From the NCBI RefSeq assembly GCF_019264485.1, contig NZ_JAHVAA010000004.1, forward strand, positions 186,001 to 250,000: a stretch of DNA of 64,000 bases. Direction: 5' to 3'. Origin of the DNA: Sediminibacterium sp. Lineage in GTDB: Bacteria; Bacteroidota; Bacteroidia; Chitinophagales; Chitinophagaceae. Made by a program: the position numbers and the translations under genes. The notes below the pieces were generated by a model. It worked only from the letters and a program-made list of their open reading frames with translations, was not told the origin of the DNA and made no database searches. Below are positions 18,659 through 27,279 of the stretch, one piece after another (positions within the stretch are counted from its first letter, which is position 1; the number at the start of each line of letters is the position of its first letter).

Positions 18659-18744
18659 ATCTGTTTGCCTGAGTACTTGTAGTTATCTAATCGCAGTATC
18701 TTTCTCTATGTTACACAATTTACCGGCATTTTTTTTGCCCATAA

Positions 18745-18774
18745 AAAAGGGCGGTCTTTTCAGACCGCCCTTTT
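18745..18774 (-). terminator. Intrinsic terminator (possibly bidirectional)
   Basis: AAAAGGGCGGTCT, 4-base loop, AGACCGCCCTTTT. On the minus strand the stem runs into TTTTTT, so it probably ends the three-gene minus transcript that finishes at 18946, about 170 bases away. Confidence 0.75.
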
Positions 18775-18898
18775 CTTTCACCCGGAATGAATTCCGCGGC
18801 AGGGTATTTTTTCCTTTGGGTGGTAAGTTGCGCTTTAGCCGAAGCCAGCTCCTCTTTCAAACCCTCGGATTCTCCTTTTCATTATAAATTACCCAAAC

Positions 18899-18926
18899 CT
18901 TGCCCCGGCTTTAAATCCGGGGCAAG
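18899..18926. repeat. Short palindrome, CCCGG-CTTTAAAT-CCGGG type
   Basis: CTTGCCCCGG and CCGGGGCAAG flank an 8-base TTTAAA-type centre, with perfect arms. Similar palindromes occur at 47135-47159 and 56494-56515. It lies 20 bases after the stop of the neighbouring minus-strand gene and may act with the terminator at 18745-18774. Confidence 0.65.
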
Positions 18927-18945
18927 AGATTATATTCATATTGGG

Positions 18946-19734
18946 TTAGTATTTTTTCTTTTCCCGTATTTCCAGCACTTCTTTTTTAAGCGGTGCAAGC
19001 TCATTGGGATCGAGATGGTTCCAGGATGTGTTGAACACCTGTTTGTAATAATCCTGTAATGCTTCAATCATAGGGTTAATAACACCCGGATCGCGGCTGA
19101 AACCTACATTATAACTTCTTTCCAAAGTATTGTAAACCGGGGCTATATACACTTGTTTTTGTTTCAGCGGAATACTCTTGGCCCAGAGTTTTTCTTTGGT
19201 CAGGGGTTCTGCTGCCACCAGGTTTACTTTACCTGAGAGGATAAAGAATCCGGTATATTTATAGGCCGTTCTGTATGTGGCATATCTTCCTTTTCCTGAT
19301 ACATATTCAGAATATGAATTCCAGTTTACATTGGAGCCATTGATATCAAAATCAATCTCCACCTGTAAAAGCAGGTCACTTTCCTTTTTATCGTTGTATA
19401 CTACCTGATCGTAGTATTCGAAAGGTCCACGAACAGAATATCCTTTTGCTGTTAGTGATTCATTATAATCAGCAGCCATGGCTTTTGAAAAATCACTGAA
19501 TATTTTATAGTTGGAATAGGCAAATTTTTCCTGATAGGCCGGATCTACCAGCAGGAACACTACCTGTGCCGATTTTGCAGGTGCTTTTTCAGGTGGCGCA
19601 TAATCGTAATCAGGTGCTTTTATAGTTGGCACGGGTGGTGGCGCGGCCACTTTGGGTCCTGAGCTGGCAATATATAGAGCAGCATAAGCCATTACTACTA
19701 AGGATGCCAGCAAGTTGGTTTTTTTGTTTCTCAT
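18946..19734 (-). CDS. Envelope protein of unknown function (possibly HpaA-like)
   Basis: A 262-residue protein with an N-terminal hydrophobic segment (about 8-26) followed by a Pro/Ala/Lys-rich linker (30-60). The globular part starts at VVFLLVDPAYQEKF and ends in a basic helix (LAPLKKEVLEIREKKKY). Its overall plan (paired strands, a GYSVRG block, a charged C-terminal helix) reminds me of the HpaA/neuraminyllactose-binding haemagglutinin family, but this is a weak impression. Its start overlaps the stop of the upstream small membrane protein by 4 bases, so the genes are probably co-translated. Confidence 0.5.
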   Translation of the reverse strand: MRNKKTNLLASLVVMAYAALYIASSGPKVAAPPPVPTIKAPDYDYAPPEKAPAKSAQVVFLLVDPAYQEKFAYSNYKIFSDFSKAMAADYNESLTAKGYSVRGPFEYYDQVVYNDKKESDLLLQVEIDFDINGSNVNWNSYSEYVSGKGRYATYRTAYKYTGFFILSGKVNLVAAEPLTKEKLWAKSIPLKQKQVYIAPVYNTLERSYNVGFSRDPGVINPMIEALQDYYKQVFNTSWNHLDPNELAPLKKEVLEIREKKKY

Positions 19735-20114
19735 ATCAGTTCAGATTTATGTAGGATATATACGTTAAAAAATGCCATTTGGTACATCAGCAGATCTATC
19801 CAGTCGCCCGTACCCTGTATCCAGCCCATCCACTGCATTAATTCAGTAGCGTTTATGAGCAACCACAATAACCATTTCCACAAAAGCGGAATCTGGTTCC
19901 AGCCCTTCCATAGCCATACAAAACAGCTCCAGAGTGAAACGCACCATAAATAATCGGGTATCCATCCTGATCCGGGCAAAGAACTTGTTTCTTTGGTCTG
20001 ATAGAACCAGGTTTCAAATAACACAGGGTATTTTCTTCCCTTCAGGTAAATACATGTTCCAAGGATCAGCGGCACAATGATGAGCCCCATCCTTGTATAT
20101 GTTTTACTCTTCAC
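19731..20114 (-). CDS. Small integral membrane protein (VanZ-like?)
   Basis: About 127 residues with three to four membrane helices. The start is uncertain: a GTG at 20114, overlapping the end of the upstream gene, or an ATG at 20090 (MGLIIVPLILG). The C-terminal part reads ATELMQWMGWIQGTGDWIDL, similar to the E..Q...G..D..D pattern of VanZ-like membrane proteins. It is rich in Trp. It lies between two exported proteins with overlapping ends, suggesting a three-gene envelope unit. The function is unknown. Confidence 0.5.
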   Translation of the reverse strand: MKSKTYTRMGLIIVPLILGTCIYLKGRKYPVLFETWFYQTKETSSLPGSGWIPDYLWCVSLWSCFVWLWKGWNQIPLLWKWLLWLLINATELMQWMGWIQGTGDWIDLLMYQMAFFNVYILHKSELI

Positions 20115-20580
20115 GTTCGAGCTCCTCTGTATTAATGCGATCGTCAAATGAAATCACTACATAGTTTTCCGATTTCAATTTGGCAATCAGGTCGTTTTTA
20201 TATTCAAGGATCTCATCGAGTGAAGCAAAGAGTTTAGGCGACTTCCAGGTTTGTGTTACTTTATTGATGAAATAGCCCTGCTTTTCAAATTTTTTCTTGA
20301 AATGCCCTACAGAACGCGTTGCCACTGAACTGTAAAAGTCTTTTGCTTTATAAATACCGCTGATGATGGCAAACTTTTTATAATGCGCAGACCCTTTAGG
20401 ATTGCATTCGATACAGGTGGTAGAAAGGTACATATACCCATAACCGCCGCTTGTATCGGCAAATTTGTCGACCTGAACCTGCTTAGTGGTATCGCTTTCC
20501 TGTGCAAAAAGAGCTGCGTTGCACAACGCAAACAACATGATTAACAGAAATAAACGTATCCGAAATCCCCCTGTATGCAT
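20104..20580 (-). CDS. Exported protein of unknown function
   Basis: A 158-residue protein with a signal peptide (RLFLLIMLFALCNAALFAQ). The mature part contains STTCIECNPKGSAHYKKF with two Cys in a CxxC and an alternating alpha/beta second half (VGHFKKKFEKQGYFINKV, NDLIAKLKSENYVVISFD) that might be a SPOR-like or small ferredoxin-like fold. I do not recognise a family. It is the first gene of the three-gene minus unit ending at 18946. Confidence 0.5.
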   Translation of the reverse strand: MHTGGFRIRLFLLIMLFALCNAALFAQESDTTKQVQVDKFADTSGGYGYMYLSTTCIECNPKGSAHYKKFAIISGIYKAKDFYSSVATRSVGHFKKKFEKQGYFINKVTQTWKSPKLFASLDEILEYKNDLIAKLKSENYVVISFDDRINTEELEREE

Positions 20581-20687
20581 TATAGTAAAATTAGGCTACT
20601 GTTAACTTACAAAAAATACCTGAAAATGAGTAGTTTATAAAGGTTTTTTTACCAATAGTCGATACACCTTGGGCCATGAACCATGGT

Positions 20688-21278
20688 CTATTGCCTTTTA
20701 ATATTATAAATGGCCACCGGTGGGTCAAGGTATTGATTCCGGTCGTTTTGCATATATATTTTTCTCACTACACTCATTCCTTTGATCACTTTTCCAAAGG
20801 CAGCATAGCCAAGTTTGTCTTCTACATTTTCTCCACCCTCATCCAAACCCGGCTGGTCATCAATACAAATAAAAAATTCACAGTTAGCGGTGCCGGGTGC
20901 CAACCTTGCTACAGATATTACACCATCCTTGTGTTTTACACCCGTTGTTCCTGTGCTCTCATGCGCAATGCCCCTAATACTTCTTGCCTTCTCGTTTTTT
21001 GTGCGCCATAACCCCCCCTGTAAAATTTCTGTTTTGGGTGCATTCGATGGCTGGTTGTTCATATTTAATACCCGGTAGAACGAGGTGTTTTCATAAAAGC
21101 CCGCTTCTACATAACTTAAAAATGCGCCGGCGGTTTTGGGTGCTTTGTCTATATACAGTTCAATTTCAATCTCGCCATATTTTGTTTCAATGACCACCAC
21201 AGGATTTCCTTTGTTGCTTTTCTCGGCGCAACTAACAATGGAAAAAAAAGCAAATAAAAATAAAAGATAGCGATGCAT
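20688..21278 (-). CDS. Cyclophilin-type peptidylprolyl isomerase lipoprotein
   Basis: A 196-residue cyclophilin with a lipobox at Cys17 (FFSIVSC). It begins VVIETKYGEIEIELYIDKAPKTAGAF as usual for bacterial PpiA/PpiB types, followed by FYRVLN and CEFFICIDDQPGLDEG near the active face and YAAFGKVIKGMSVV. It likely assists folding in the periplasm. Several canonical catalytic positions (such as the FHR motif) appear as FYR, which may lower activity. It lies 2 bases downstream of the phytase-like gene, so the two are co-transcribed. Confidence 0.88.
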   Translation of the reverse strand: MHRYLLFLFAFFSIVSCAEKSNKGNPVVVIETKYGEIEIELYIDKAPKTAGAFLSYVEAGFYENTSFYRVLNMNNQPSNAPKTEILQGGLWRTKNEKARSIRGIAHESTGTTGVKHKDGVISVARLAPGTANCEFFICIDDQPGLDEGGENVEDKLGYAAFGKVIKGMSVVRKIYMQNDRNQYLDPPVAIYNIKRQ

Positions 21279-21280
21279 AA

Positions 21281-22417
21281 TTATTCGTTCACTTCAAATA
21301 AAAAGAGTTGTGTTTTTTCCAGTGGAGAAAAATTATTGTCGGCAATCATCCACAAAGTTCTTTTTCCATTGGGCAGGGTTGGACCAAAACTCATGCCTTC
21401 CACATTATCGGTATAGATACCCAGCTCATCTAAGTTCAACAATAATTTTTTCTGCAGAGGTTTAAGAACGGGCTGTTGTATGAGCGAAGTTATTTCTTTT
21501 ATATCCTGTGCTTCATTCAGGTCGACCAAAAATATTTTAATGGTACAGGCCAGTCTTCCTGTTGAAAACGATCTTTCCATCACGAGTAATTTGTTATCGC
21601 CTGCAGAAAGAATATCCGGTATTCCATTCACCATAAAACTCCCTGCCGGATTTGGTGCATAAGCAACAGGATCTAGTTTATAGGCGTACTGTGCCTCGTT
21701 TTTTCCATTACCAGTATTAAAGGAATAAATACGTACCCATGCATCATTGGCTACTGCTGCCGCCTGTGGGCCGTCTTCATATCTTGGTTCTTCCAGGCTT
21801 ACATACAGTTTTTTATAGTCGGGTGAAAAAGATGCTCCTTCCAAGACCCCGTTTCGTCTCGGACCATTTTCTGTTTTTTGCATTTGCAAGCCGCTGGGTA
21901 AGTCAAATGTCCGGATATGTTTGCCTGATGGATGAATAAAATAAATCGCAGGATCCTGTATGATACTATCTTTTGCATTGATCAGTCTTTCTCCTTCGCT
22001 TGTCCAAACCAGTTCTTTTGTTTTTGGATTATATCGGATGGATTCCGGATCTGGTGTTAGTGAAGGGTTTTCTTTTACAGCAGGGTAGGTTTTTCCGTTG
22101 GGTTGTAAAAGATTGATTGCTTCTTGGAAAATAACTGTATCAATTCTTTTTTCTGAATAAGCAATATTGATACGATAATAACGCGCAGGTTGCCGTTCTG
22201 ATCTGTCATCGCTGATGGTATAAAAACTATTGGAGCCTGCATCATAGTCAATACCCGATAAGCCCCCTACTGTTGTTTCTTTAAAACGGAAATCATGGGG
22301 TATGGTGTATACATCAATTAGTTTAAGTGATGTTGGTGGATTTAACTGCATTGTTTTTTTGGCAGTACCACAGGAACCAACAATTGCCATAAAGGCGATA
22401 AGAATAAACTGTTTCAA
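21281..22417 (-). CDS. Phytase-like esterase-domain lipoprotein
   Basis: A 378-residue lipoprotein (lipobox ending at Cys16, MAIVGSC) of the esterase-like activity of phytase family. The N-terminal GGLSGIDYDAGSNSFYTISD and later NGVLEGASFSPD and DNVEGMSFGP are the repeated blade motifs. It is predicted to be periplasmic or on the outer membrane and to hydrolyse an organic phosphate or ester; the true substrate cannot be read. The cyclophilin gene follows after 2 bases. Confidence 0.82.
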   Translation of the reverse strand: MKQFILIAFMAIVGSCGTAKKTMQLNPPTSLKLIDVYTIPHDFRFKETTVGGLSGIDYDAGSNSFYTISDDRSERQPARYYRINIAYSEKRIDTVIFQEAINLLQPNGKTYPAVKENPSLTPDPESIRYNPKTKELVWTSEGERLINAKDSIIQDPAIYFIHPSGKHIRTFDLPSGLQMQKTENGPRRNGVLEGASFSPDYKKLYVSLEEPRYEDGPQAAAVANDAWVRIYSFNTGNGKNEAQYAYKLDPVAYAPNPAGSFMVNGIPDILSAGDNKLLVMERSFSTGRLACTIKIFLVDLNEAQDIKEITSLIQQPVLKPLQKKLLLNLDELGIYTDNVEGMSFGPTLPNGKRTLWMIADNNFSPLEKTQLFLFEVNE

Positions 22418-22452
22418 CTATTTGCTTTTATATGACGCTAGAGATAACAGAG

Positions 22453-22484
22453 GAATGATGAATATTGAATAATGAATGTTGAAG
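22453..22484. repeat. Lone arm of a GAATATTGAA-type intergenic repeat
   Basis: Degenerate tandem units (ATGAATATTGAATAATGAA) in the 69-base gap after the esterase gene. No inverted partner is seen here. A related stretch occurs inside the inverted repeat at 43256-43341. Confidence 0.45.
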
Positions 22485-22486
22485 TA

Positions 22487-23281
22487 CTATTCTTTATTTT
22501 TCTTCAGTTTCTTTTTATGTGAGAAAACCCAGGGCAATAATTTAGGTTCTGCAAAAGCATTAGTCCAGCTGTTGTGCCCAACGCCGGGATATTCTGAATA
22601 GGTAATATCTGTAGCGCCGGCTGTCATCAGTGCTTTATATAATTCGCGGTTGGGTTCTGGTGAAACTACGGGGTCTTTTTCGCCATGAAAAATCCACATA
22701 GGAACCTCTTTTGCTTTTTGAACGAGCAAAGGAATATCGGCCACTCCACAAATAGGAAAAGCGGCTGCAAAATAATCGGGGTAACGAATGAGCATATCGT
22801 AGCTGCCAAACGCGCCCATGGAGAGTCCACCGAGGTAAACCTGTCTTTCGAGGATATGGCGGTTGAGTAACATACTATCCATCAATGCTTTTACCAGTTG
22901 TTGTTCTATGGGTGGTTCAGATTCTGAGTCGCTGCCGGCAAATTTTCCATCTACCCTTTTAAATTTCGACCATGATTTATTGGTGGGGCACTGCGGGAAG
23001 ATGACGATGCTTTTAAAATATTTTCTGTTCTCTGGTTTCAGGAATAATGCCGCTCCATGCGTTAGTTGCGCCGCATTGTCATTGCCTCTTTCGCCTGCAC
23101 CGTGTAAAAACATGACCAGCGGATAGGCCCTGTTCTTTTTATATTTTTCGGGGTAGAGGATGCGATAACGGAGGGTATCATTTCCCCGGATAAAAAGTTT
23201 AGACTGATAGGCCGATAGGTCCTGTGCTTTTAGCTGAGAAGAAAACATTAGAACCACCAGCAAATACAGGATGTTTTTCAT
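22487..23281 (-). CDS. Secreted esterase/dienelactone hydrolase-like protein
   Basis: A 264-residue exported alpha/beta hydrolase. I take the ATG at 23281, where a signal peptide begins (MKNILYLLVVLMFSSQLKAQ). Motifs are PLVMFLHGAGERGND (oxyanion), GGLSMGAFGS (nucleophile Ser), HGEKDPVV (Asp) and GVGHNSW (His). The layout is that of the feruloyl esterase/PHB-depolymerase-like family common in Bacteroidota. It likely cleaves an ester, possibly from a plant polymer, in the periplasm. It is a single gene. Confidence 0.85.
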   Translation of the reverse strand: MKNILYLLVVLMFSSQLKAQDLSAYQSKLFIRGNDTLRYRILYPEKYKKNRAYPLVMFLHGAGERGNDNAAQLTHGAALFLKPENRKYFKSIVIFPQCPTNKSWSKFKRVDGKFAGSDSESEPPIEQQLVKALMDSMLLNRHILERQVYLGGLSMGAFGSYDMLIRYPDYFAAAFPICGVADIPLLVQKAKEVPMWIFHGEKDPVVSPEPNRELYKALMTAGATDITYSEYPGVGHNSWTNAFAEPKLLPWVFSHKKKLKKNKE

Positions 23282-23435
23282 ATGGACTCGTTTGATTAAA
23301 TATACAAACATCCTGTTAGTTGTTATCAAATTTTACAACAGGTGTCGTTATCCATACAAAAACACCATCGCTATATTTAATATCCGCCTTTTCTTCTCTA
23401 TAAAAGCGGGTAATCAAACCCTCTACCATCCCGGC

Positions 23436-24551
23436 TCAATTAATATCTTTTCCTGCTTTTAGTTTTTCAATCATAGCCTGAACAGCTTGCTTATTGTTAT
23501 CATTGGGTGCCAGCGGTAAGGCTTTTGTTGCATATTCCAGAGCTTTTGCGTAATCGCCATTTGCAGACAATCCCCTTGCCATACCTGTTAGTGTTATAAA
23601 CTGATCCGGGGTTCTTTTATAATTATACTCAAAAACCTCCATAGCAGCTTTGTATTTTTTGCTGGTCAATAGTTGCCGGCCCAATTGCTGTAACTGGCCA
23701 ACATTACCATGTGGCAATGCGCTTTGAATAACTGTTGACGATTGATCAGATTTACCCAGTTTTTCAAGAAGACCCGCCCTGGTTACCAGTGCCGTAAATG
23801 AAGCGGGGTCACCTGGAAAATTAGCTCCTGTTGCGGTGGTAGCCCATTCAAGCCCCTTCTCCAATTGATAATTATTTTGCAGACACCAGTTTGCGGCAAT
23901 GGTTAATCCCTGCGAAGTAAATCCACCGGGATTTTGAGATTGGGTGACGAAAGCATCAAATTGCTGTTTTAAATAATCTACTTCAACTTTAAACGATAAT
24001 GACTGTTTTTCCCAGTAAAGACCAATTACTGCCGAATTGGCTGTTTGTTTGGTAAACTCGTACTTGAGATGTTCTATACTGTTGTCAACAGGTTGTGGTT
24101 TTACTTTTACACGCAATGCATCGTCTTTCTCATGGTAGAAAAATGAACCCCATGCGTCATTTTTTTTTGAAAAAATGATGATGCTTTCAGATGGATCGTA
24201 AGCAATGAAAAAACCATATTTTCCTTTAGGCAGGTTTTGTCCTTCTATTTTTACATCATTATCAAATTCTATAATGGTGTTTTCGTTGGAACCAGCCCTC
24301 CATGGAGCAGGGTTGCGGCTACCAAATCCCAGATCCACAAAACCATTATGAACGATTCCTCCCCAAATTTTTCCTTCGCGTCCATTTACAGCAGGCCGAT
24401 GATATGAAATAGCAATTGTTGTGAGACCAACCTGTTCGGTAACACTTGCTTTTTTTGTATAACCATTGGGTGCCGCTGTATTATAAGGAACCTGTGCCAA
24501 CAAATGGGTGTTCAGGTAAATAGAGAGCAGGAAGAACACTACTTTTTTCAT
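23436..24551 (-). CDS. DUF2911 secreted protein with TPR tail
   Basis: A 371-residue exported protein with a start at 24551 (MKKVVFFLLSIYLNTHLLAQ). Residues 30-165 form a DUF2911 domain (AISYHRPAVNGREGKIWGG, FDNDVKIEGQNLPKGKYGFF, NDAWGSFFYHEKDDALRV). The rest is a helical TPR-like tail (DYAKALEYATKALPLAPNDN). DUF2911 has no known activity. It is divergent from the LytS-like kinase gene. Confidence 0.88.
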   Translation of the reverse strand: MKKVVFFLLSIYLNTHLLAQVPYNTAAPNGYTKKASVTEQVGLTTIAISYHRPAVNGREGKIWGGIVHNGFVDLGFGSRNPAPWRAGSNENTIIEFDNDVKIEGQNLPKGKYGFFIAYDPSESIIIFSKKNDAWGSFFYHEKDDALRVKVKPQPVDNSIEHLKYEFTKQTANSAVIGLYWEKQSLSFKVEVDYLKQQFDAFVTQSQNPGGFTSQGLTIAANWCLQNNYQLEKGLEWATTATGANFPGDPASFTALVTRAGLLEKLGKSDQSSTVIQSALPHGNVGQLQQLGRQLLTSKKYKAAMEVFEYNYKRTPDQFITLTGMARGLSANGDYAKALEYATKALPLAPNDNNKQAVQAMIEKLKAGKDIN

Positions 24552-24762
24552 GCGTTTATGGTGTTTGTTTGTTTTTTTATGCTGCAACCTAAATCAACAA
24601 GACAAATCATTTTTTACAACGGGACGAACAGGCGTTTTACCGTACATACACTTTTTCACCCTTAATGCGTTCCAATAAAAAAAGGACGAAATACCTTTTT
24701 TAAGGACAGAATTTTTATGATCCGACTAAAGCGGCAGTTATATTTGAGGAAATGAACCAGAC

Positions 24763-25815
24763 TTGGATGCAATAAATAAATGGAAACCGGAAAACATACT
24801 ATTGTATAAGCGATGGGTCTGGCATTTTTTGTTTTGGCTGGGCTATGTTTTATACCGCTTCTGGGCTTATTACATTACCGTAACCTATTACAACGGTGTT
24901 TACCTCGAATACATGTTGCTTTCTGAAATTGCATTTATCGGATGCACCTATTTTACCATATGGCTTTACAAGCTTTTCTTTTCCTCCAGAAAGTACCTTA
25001 CTTATTTTCTGATTGGCATTTGCAGTTGGGTATTTTATCTGGTAGGAAAAACAGCTTTTCAGTTTTATTATTTACAAGAAGAACCCAGCTTTCAGAACAA
25101 TCGTTTTTTAGATGTTATTTTAAATAATATCGCTTTTTTAGTTGCCTATTTTTTATTTCTTACTTTTTGTAAATACTTTAAAGATGGATACATCAGGCAG
25201 CATTTTGAAGCTGAGAAGAAGCAACAACAATTAACGGCGGAAGTCAACAATTTAAAATCGCAGATTGCGCCTCATTTTCTTTTCAATACACTCAATAACC
25301 TATATGGTCTTTCAGTAGAAAAGTCTGACAAATTACCAGACCTCATGCTTCGTTTGTCTGATCTGCTCAGACACTCCTTATACGAAACACAAAAACCGTT
25401 AGTCCCAGTAAACGACGAAATCGATATACTTAAAAGTTATATTAAGCTTGAAAGTATACGGTTGGAAGATGATTTAAAATTAGATTTCAACTCTACTATA
25501 CCTGAAAAGTCAGAATACCTGATTGCACCTTTAATTTTGATAGTATTTATTGAGAACGCCTTCAAGCATGCCAGATTCGTTGATTCCGGGCCCGTTATAA
25601 TTTGGATTAGTACAACCCTTGACGATAATTTGTTTACGTTGATGATTGAAAATAATTACAATACGCAAAGAAAAGATTCGGCAAATGGCATAGGTCTTAT
25701 CAATGTTATGCGAAGACTGGAAGTACTTTATCCAAATCAACAACACCTGCTAACAATATCCAGGGGTGAGGTTTTTTATACTGTTATCTTACAACTGCAA
25801 TTGAGCAAATATTAA
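24763..25815 (+). CDS. LytS-type sensor histidine kinase
   Basis: A 350-residue membrane kinase with four membrane helices (about 18-40, 52-72, 80-104, 117-138), a short coiled linker and a HisKA_5-type domain with QIAPHFLFNTLNNL (His171), then an HATPase with ENAFKHA and GIGLINVMRR. The start must be TTG at 24763: an in-frame TGA lies 18 bases upstream and no ATG lies between; a GAGGA stretch is 12 bases upstream of it. The response regulator follows after 13 bases. This pair is the only plus-strand unit in a 30-kb minus block and is more AT-rich than its neighbours. Confidence 0.92.
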   Translation: MDAINKWKPENILLYKRWVWHFLFWLGYVLYRFWAYYITVTYYNGVYLEYMLLSEIAFIGCTYFTIWLYKLFFSSRKYLTYFLIGICSWVFYLVGKTAFQFYYLQEEPSFQNNRFLDVILNNIAFLVAYFLFLTFCKYFKDGYIRQHFEAEKKQQQLTAEVNNLKSQIAPHFLFNTLNNLYGLSVEKSDKLPDLMLRLSDLLRHSLYETQKPLVPVNDEIDILKSYIKLESIRLEDDLKLDFNSTIPEKSEYLIAPLILIVFIENAFKHARFVDSGPVIIWISTTLDDNLFTLMIENNYNTQRKDSANGIGLINVMRRLEVLYPNQQHLLTISRGEVFYTVILQLQLSKY

Positions 25816-25828
25816 AACCTTAGATCGA

Positions 25829-26560
25829 ATGGAGCCTGAAAAATATACTTGTCTGGTAGTTGATGACGAACCAATCGCAAGAAAAATTATTATGGGTTAC
25901 ATTCATCAAATGCCATTGCTGCAATTGGGTGCTGAGTGTATTAACGCATTGAGTGCTATTGATTATTTAAGAGCAAACAATAATATTACTATCATCTTTC
26001 TCGATATTAATATGCCTAATTTGTCTGGCTTTGAGTTTTTAAAAATCTTACAACCACAGCAACCCGTTATTTTTACCACTGCCTATCCAGAATATGCAGT
26101 AGAGAGTTACGAACTAAATGCGGTTGATTATTTGCTGAAACCCTTTTCGTTTGTTCGATTTACCAAAGCCGTATACAAAGCAATAGATATAATCAAAAAA
26201 GATACCAAAATTTTATTTGATCAGATAAATGATAACAGGAAAATTGTATTCATTAAATCAGATGGCAAAAATTACCCTGTTTATATAGATGATATTTTGT
26301 ATTGCGAAGCAATGAAGAACTATACTATGGTCTTTTTAAAAAATGAACAAAAGTTTATGCCCCTTATTTCGCTTTCTAAATTTGAAACATTATTGGCTGA
26401 GGCTGGTGGAGACTTTATACAAATTCATCGTTCTTTTTTGATATCCAAACGACATATTTCAGCTATTTCCCCAAATAATGTGACCATAAACTCTTTCGAA
26501 ATTCCTATTGGAGTTCAATTCAGAGAGCGGTTCTTTAAACTGATTGGAATGAAAGATTAG
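25829..26560 (+). CDS. LytTR-family response regulator
   Basis: A 243-residue regulator. The receiver (8-125) has CLVVDDEP at the acidic pocket, Asp59 in IIFLDINMPNLSG as acceptor, and NAVDYLLKPF at the Lys end. The C-terminal LytTR DNA-binding domain (about 143-243) has FIKSDGKNYPV, LYCEAMKNYTMVFL and FIQIHRSFLI. It is coupled to the LytS-type kinase 13 bases upstream. LytTR proteins bind short direct repeats upstream of target genes; no obvious pair is visible near 24.7 kb. Confidence 0.94.
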   Translation: MEPEKYTCLVVDDEPIARKIIMGYIHQMPLLQLGAECINALSAIDYLRANNNITIIFLDINMPNLSGFEFLKILQPQQPVIFTTAYPEYAVESYELNAVDYLLKPFSFVRFTKAVYKAIDIIKKDTKILFDQINDNRKIVFIKSDGKNYPVYIDDILYCEAMKNYTMVFLKNEQKFMPLISLSKFETLLAEAGGDFIQIHRSFLISKRHISAISPNNVTINSFEIPIGVQFRERFFKLIGMKD

Positions 26561-26670
26561 TAAAAGCGTTCCCTTCTTCGGGTTTACCAATCAAGAAAAT
26601 TCTGAGATTTAGAAACTCGAATTCGGGAATAGATGCCTGTTCATTATCTCAAAACTTCTTTTACCCTCTT

Positions 26671-27279
26671 TTACAACTGATGCTGCTGCGCATACAAAAC
26701 CATCATCGCCGTATTTTTCAGATCCAGTTTTCTCAGGATATTTCTACGGTGGGTATCAACCGTATAAGTACTCAGGAATAATTTATTGGCAATCTCATGA
26801 CTGGTTAGTCCCTGCCTGATTAATTGTATGATTTCTTTTTCTCTTTTACTCAACACATCAGCCTCTGGTTTATGCGCAGGTTTTTCTGCCGACCACATAA
26901 ATACCGTTGTTCCGGAAATAGCATCTTCCACAGCCGATAATAATTCGTCGGAAGAAAGATTTTTTATGAGATAACCCATTACACCCACGGTTTTACACTG
27001 GTATATGATATCATTATCGTTTTCCATACTCAGCATGAGTATGATGGCAGACGGATTTTCCCTGATGATCTCCATGGCCACATCAACCCCTTTACCATCG
27101 GGTAAATGGTAATCGAGCAATAATACTTCTGGTTTCTTTTCTTTGTATAATTCAATGGTATCTTTCGCCGTATGCGCCTGACCCACCCATTGCAGCCAGC
27201 CAATTTCTTTGGTAACACTTTGAATGCCTTCTGCAAAAATCTTATGATCATCTGCAATAGCGATGGTAACTTTTTTCAT
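26671..27279 (-). CDS. NarL/LuxR-family response regulator
   Basis: A 202-residue regulator with a receiver domain (1-120: IAIADDHKIFAEG, acceptor Asp56 in LLLDYHLPDGKG, MGYLIKN) and a C-terminal GerE/LuxR HTH (about 138-200: LSKREKEIIQLIRQGLTSHE, VDTHRRNILRKLDL). Its ATG overlaps the stop of the upstream 7TM-DISM kinase by 4 bases, so the two form a two-component pair. The target genes are not evident. Confidence 0.95.
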   Translation of the reverse strand: MKKVTIAIADDHKIFAEGIQSVTKEIGWLQWVGQAHTAKDTIELYKEKKPEVLLLDYHLPDGKGVDVAMEIIRENPSAIILMLSMENDNDIIYQCKTVGVMGYLIKNLSSDELLSAVEDAISGTTVFMWSAEKPAHKPEADVLSKREKEIIQLIRQGLTSHEIANKLFLSTYTVDTHRRNILRKLDLKNTAMMVLYAQQHQL

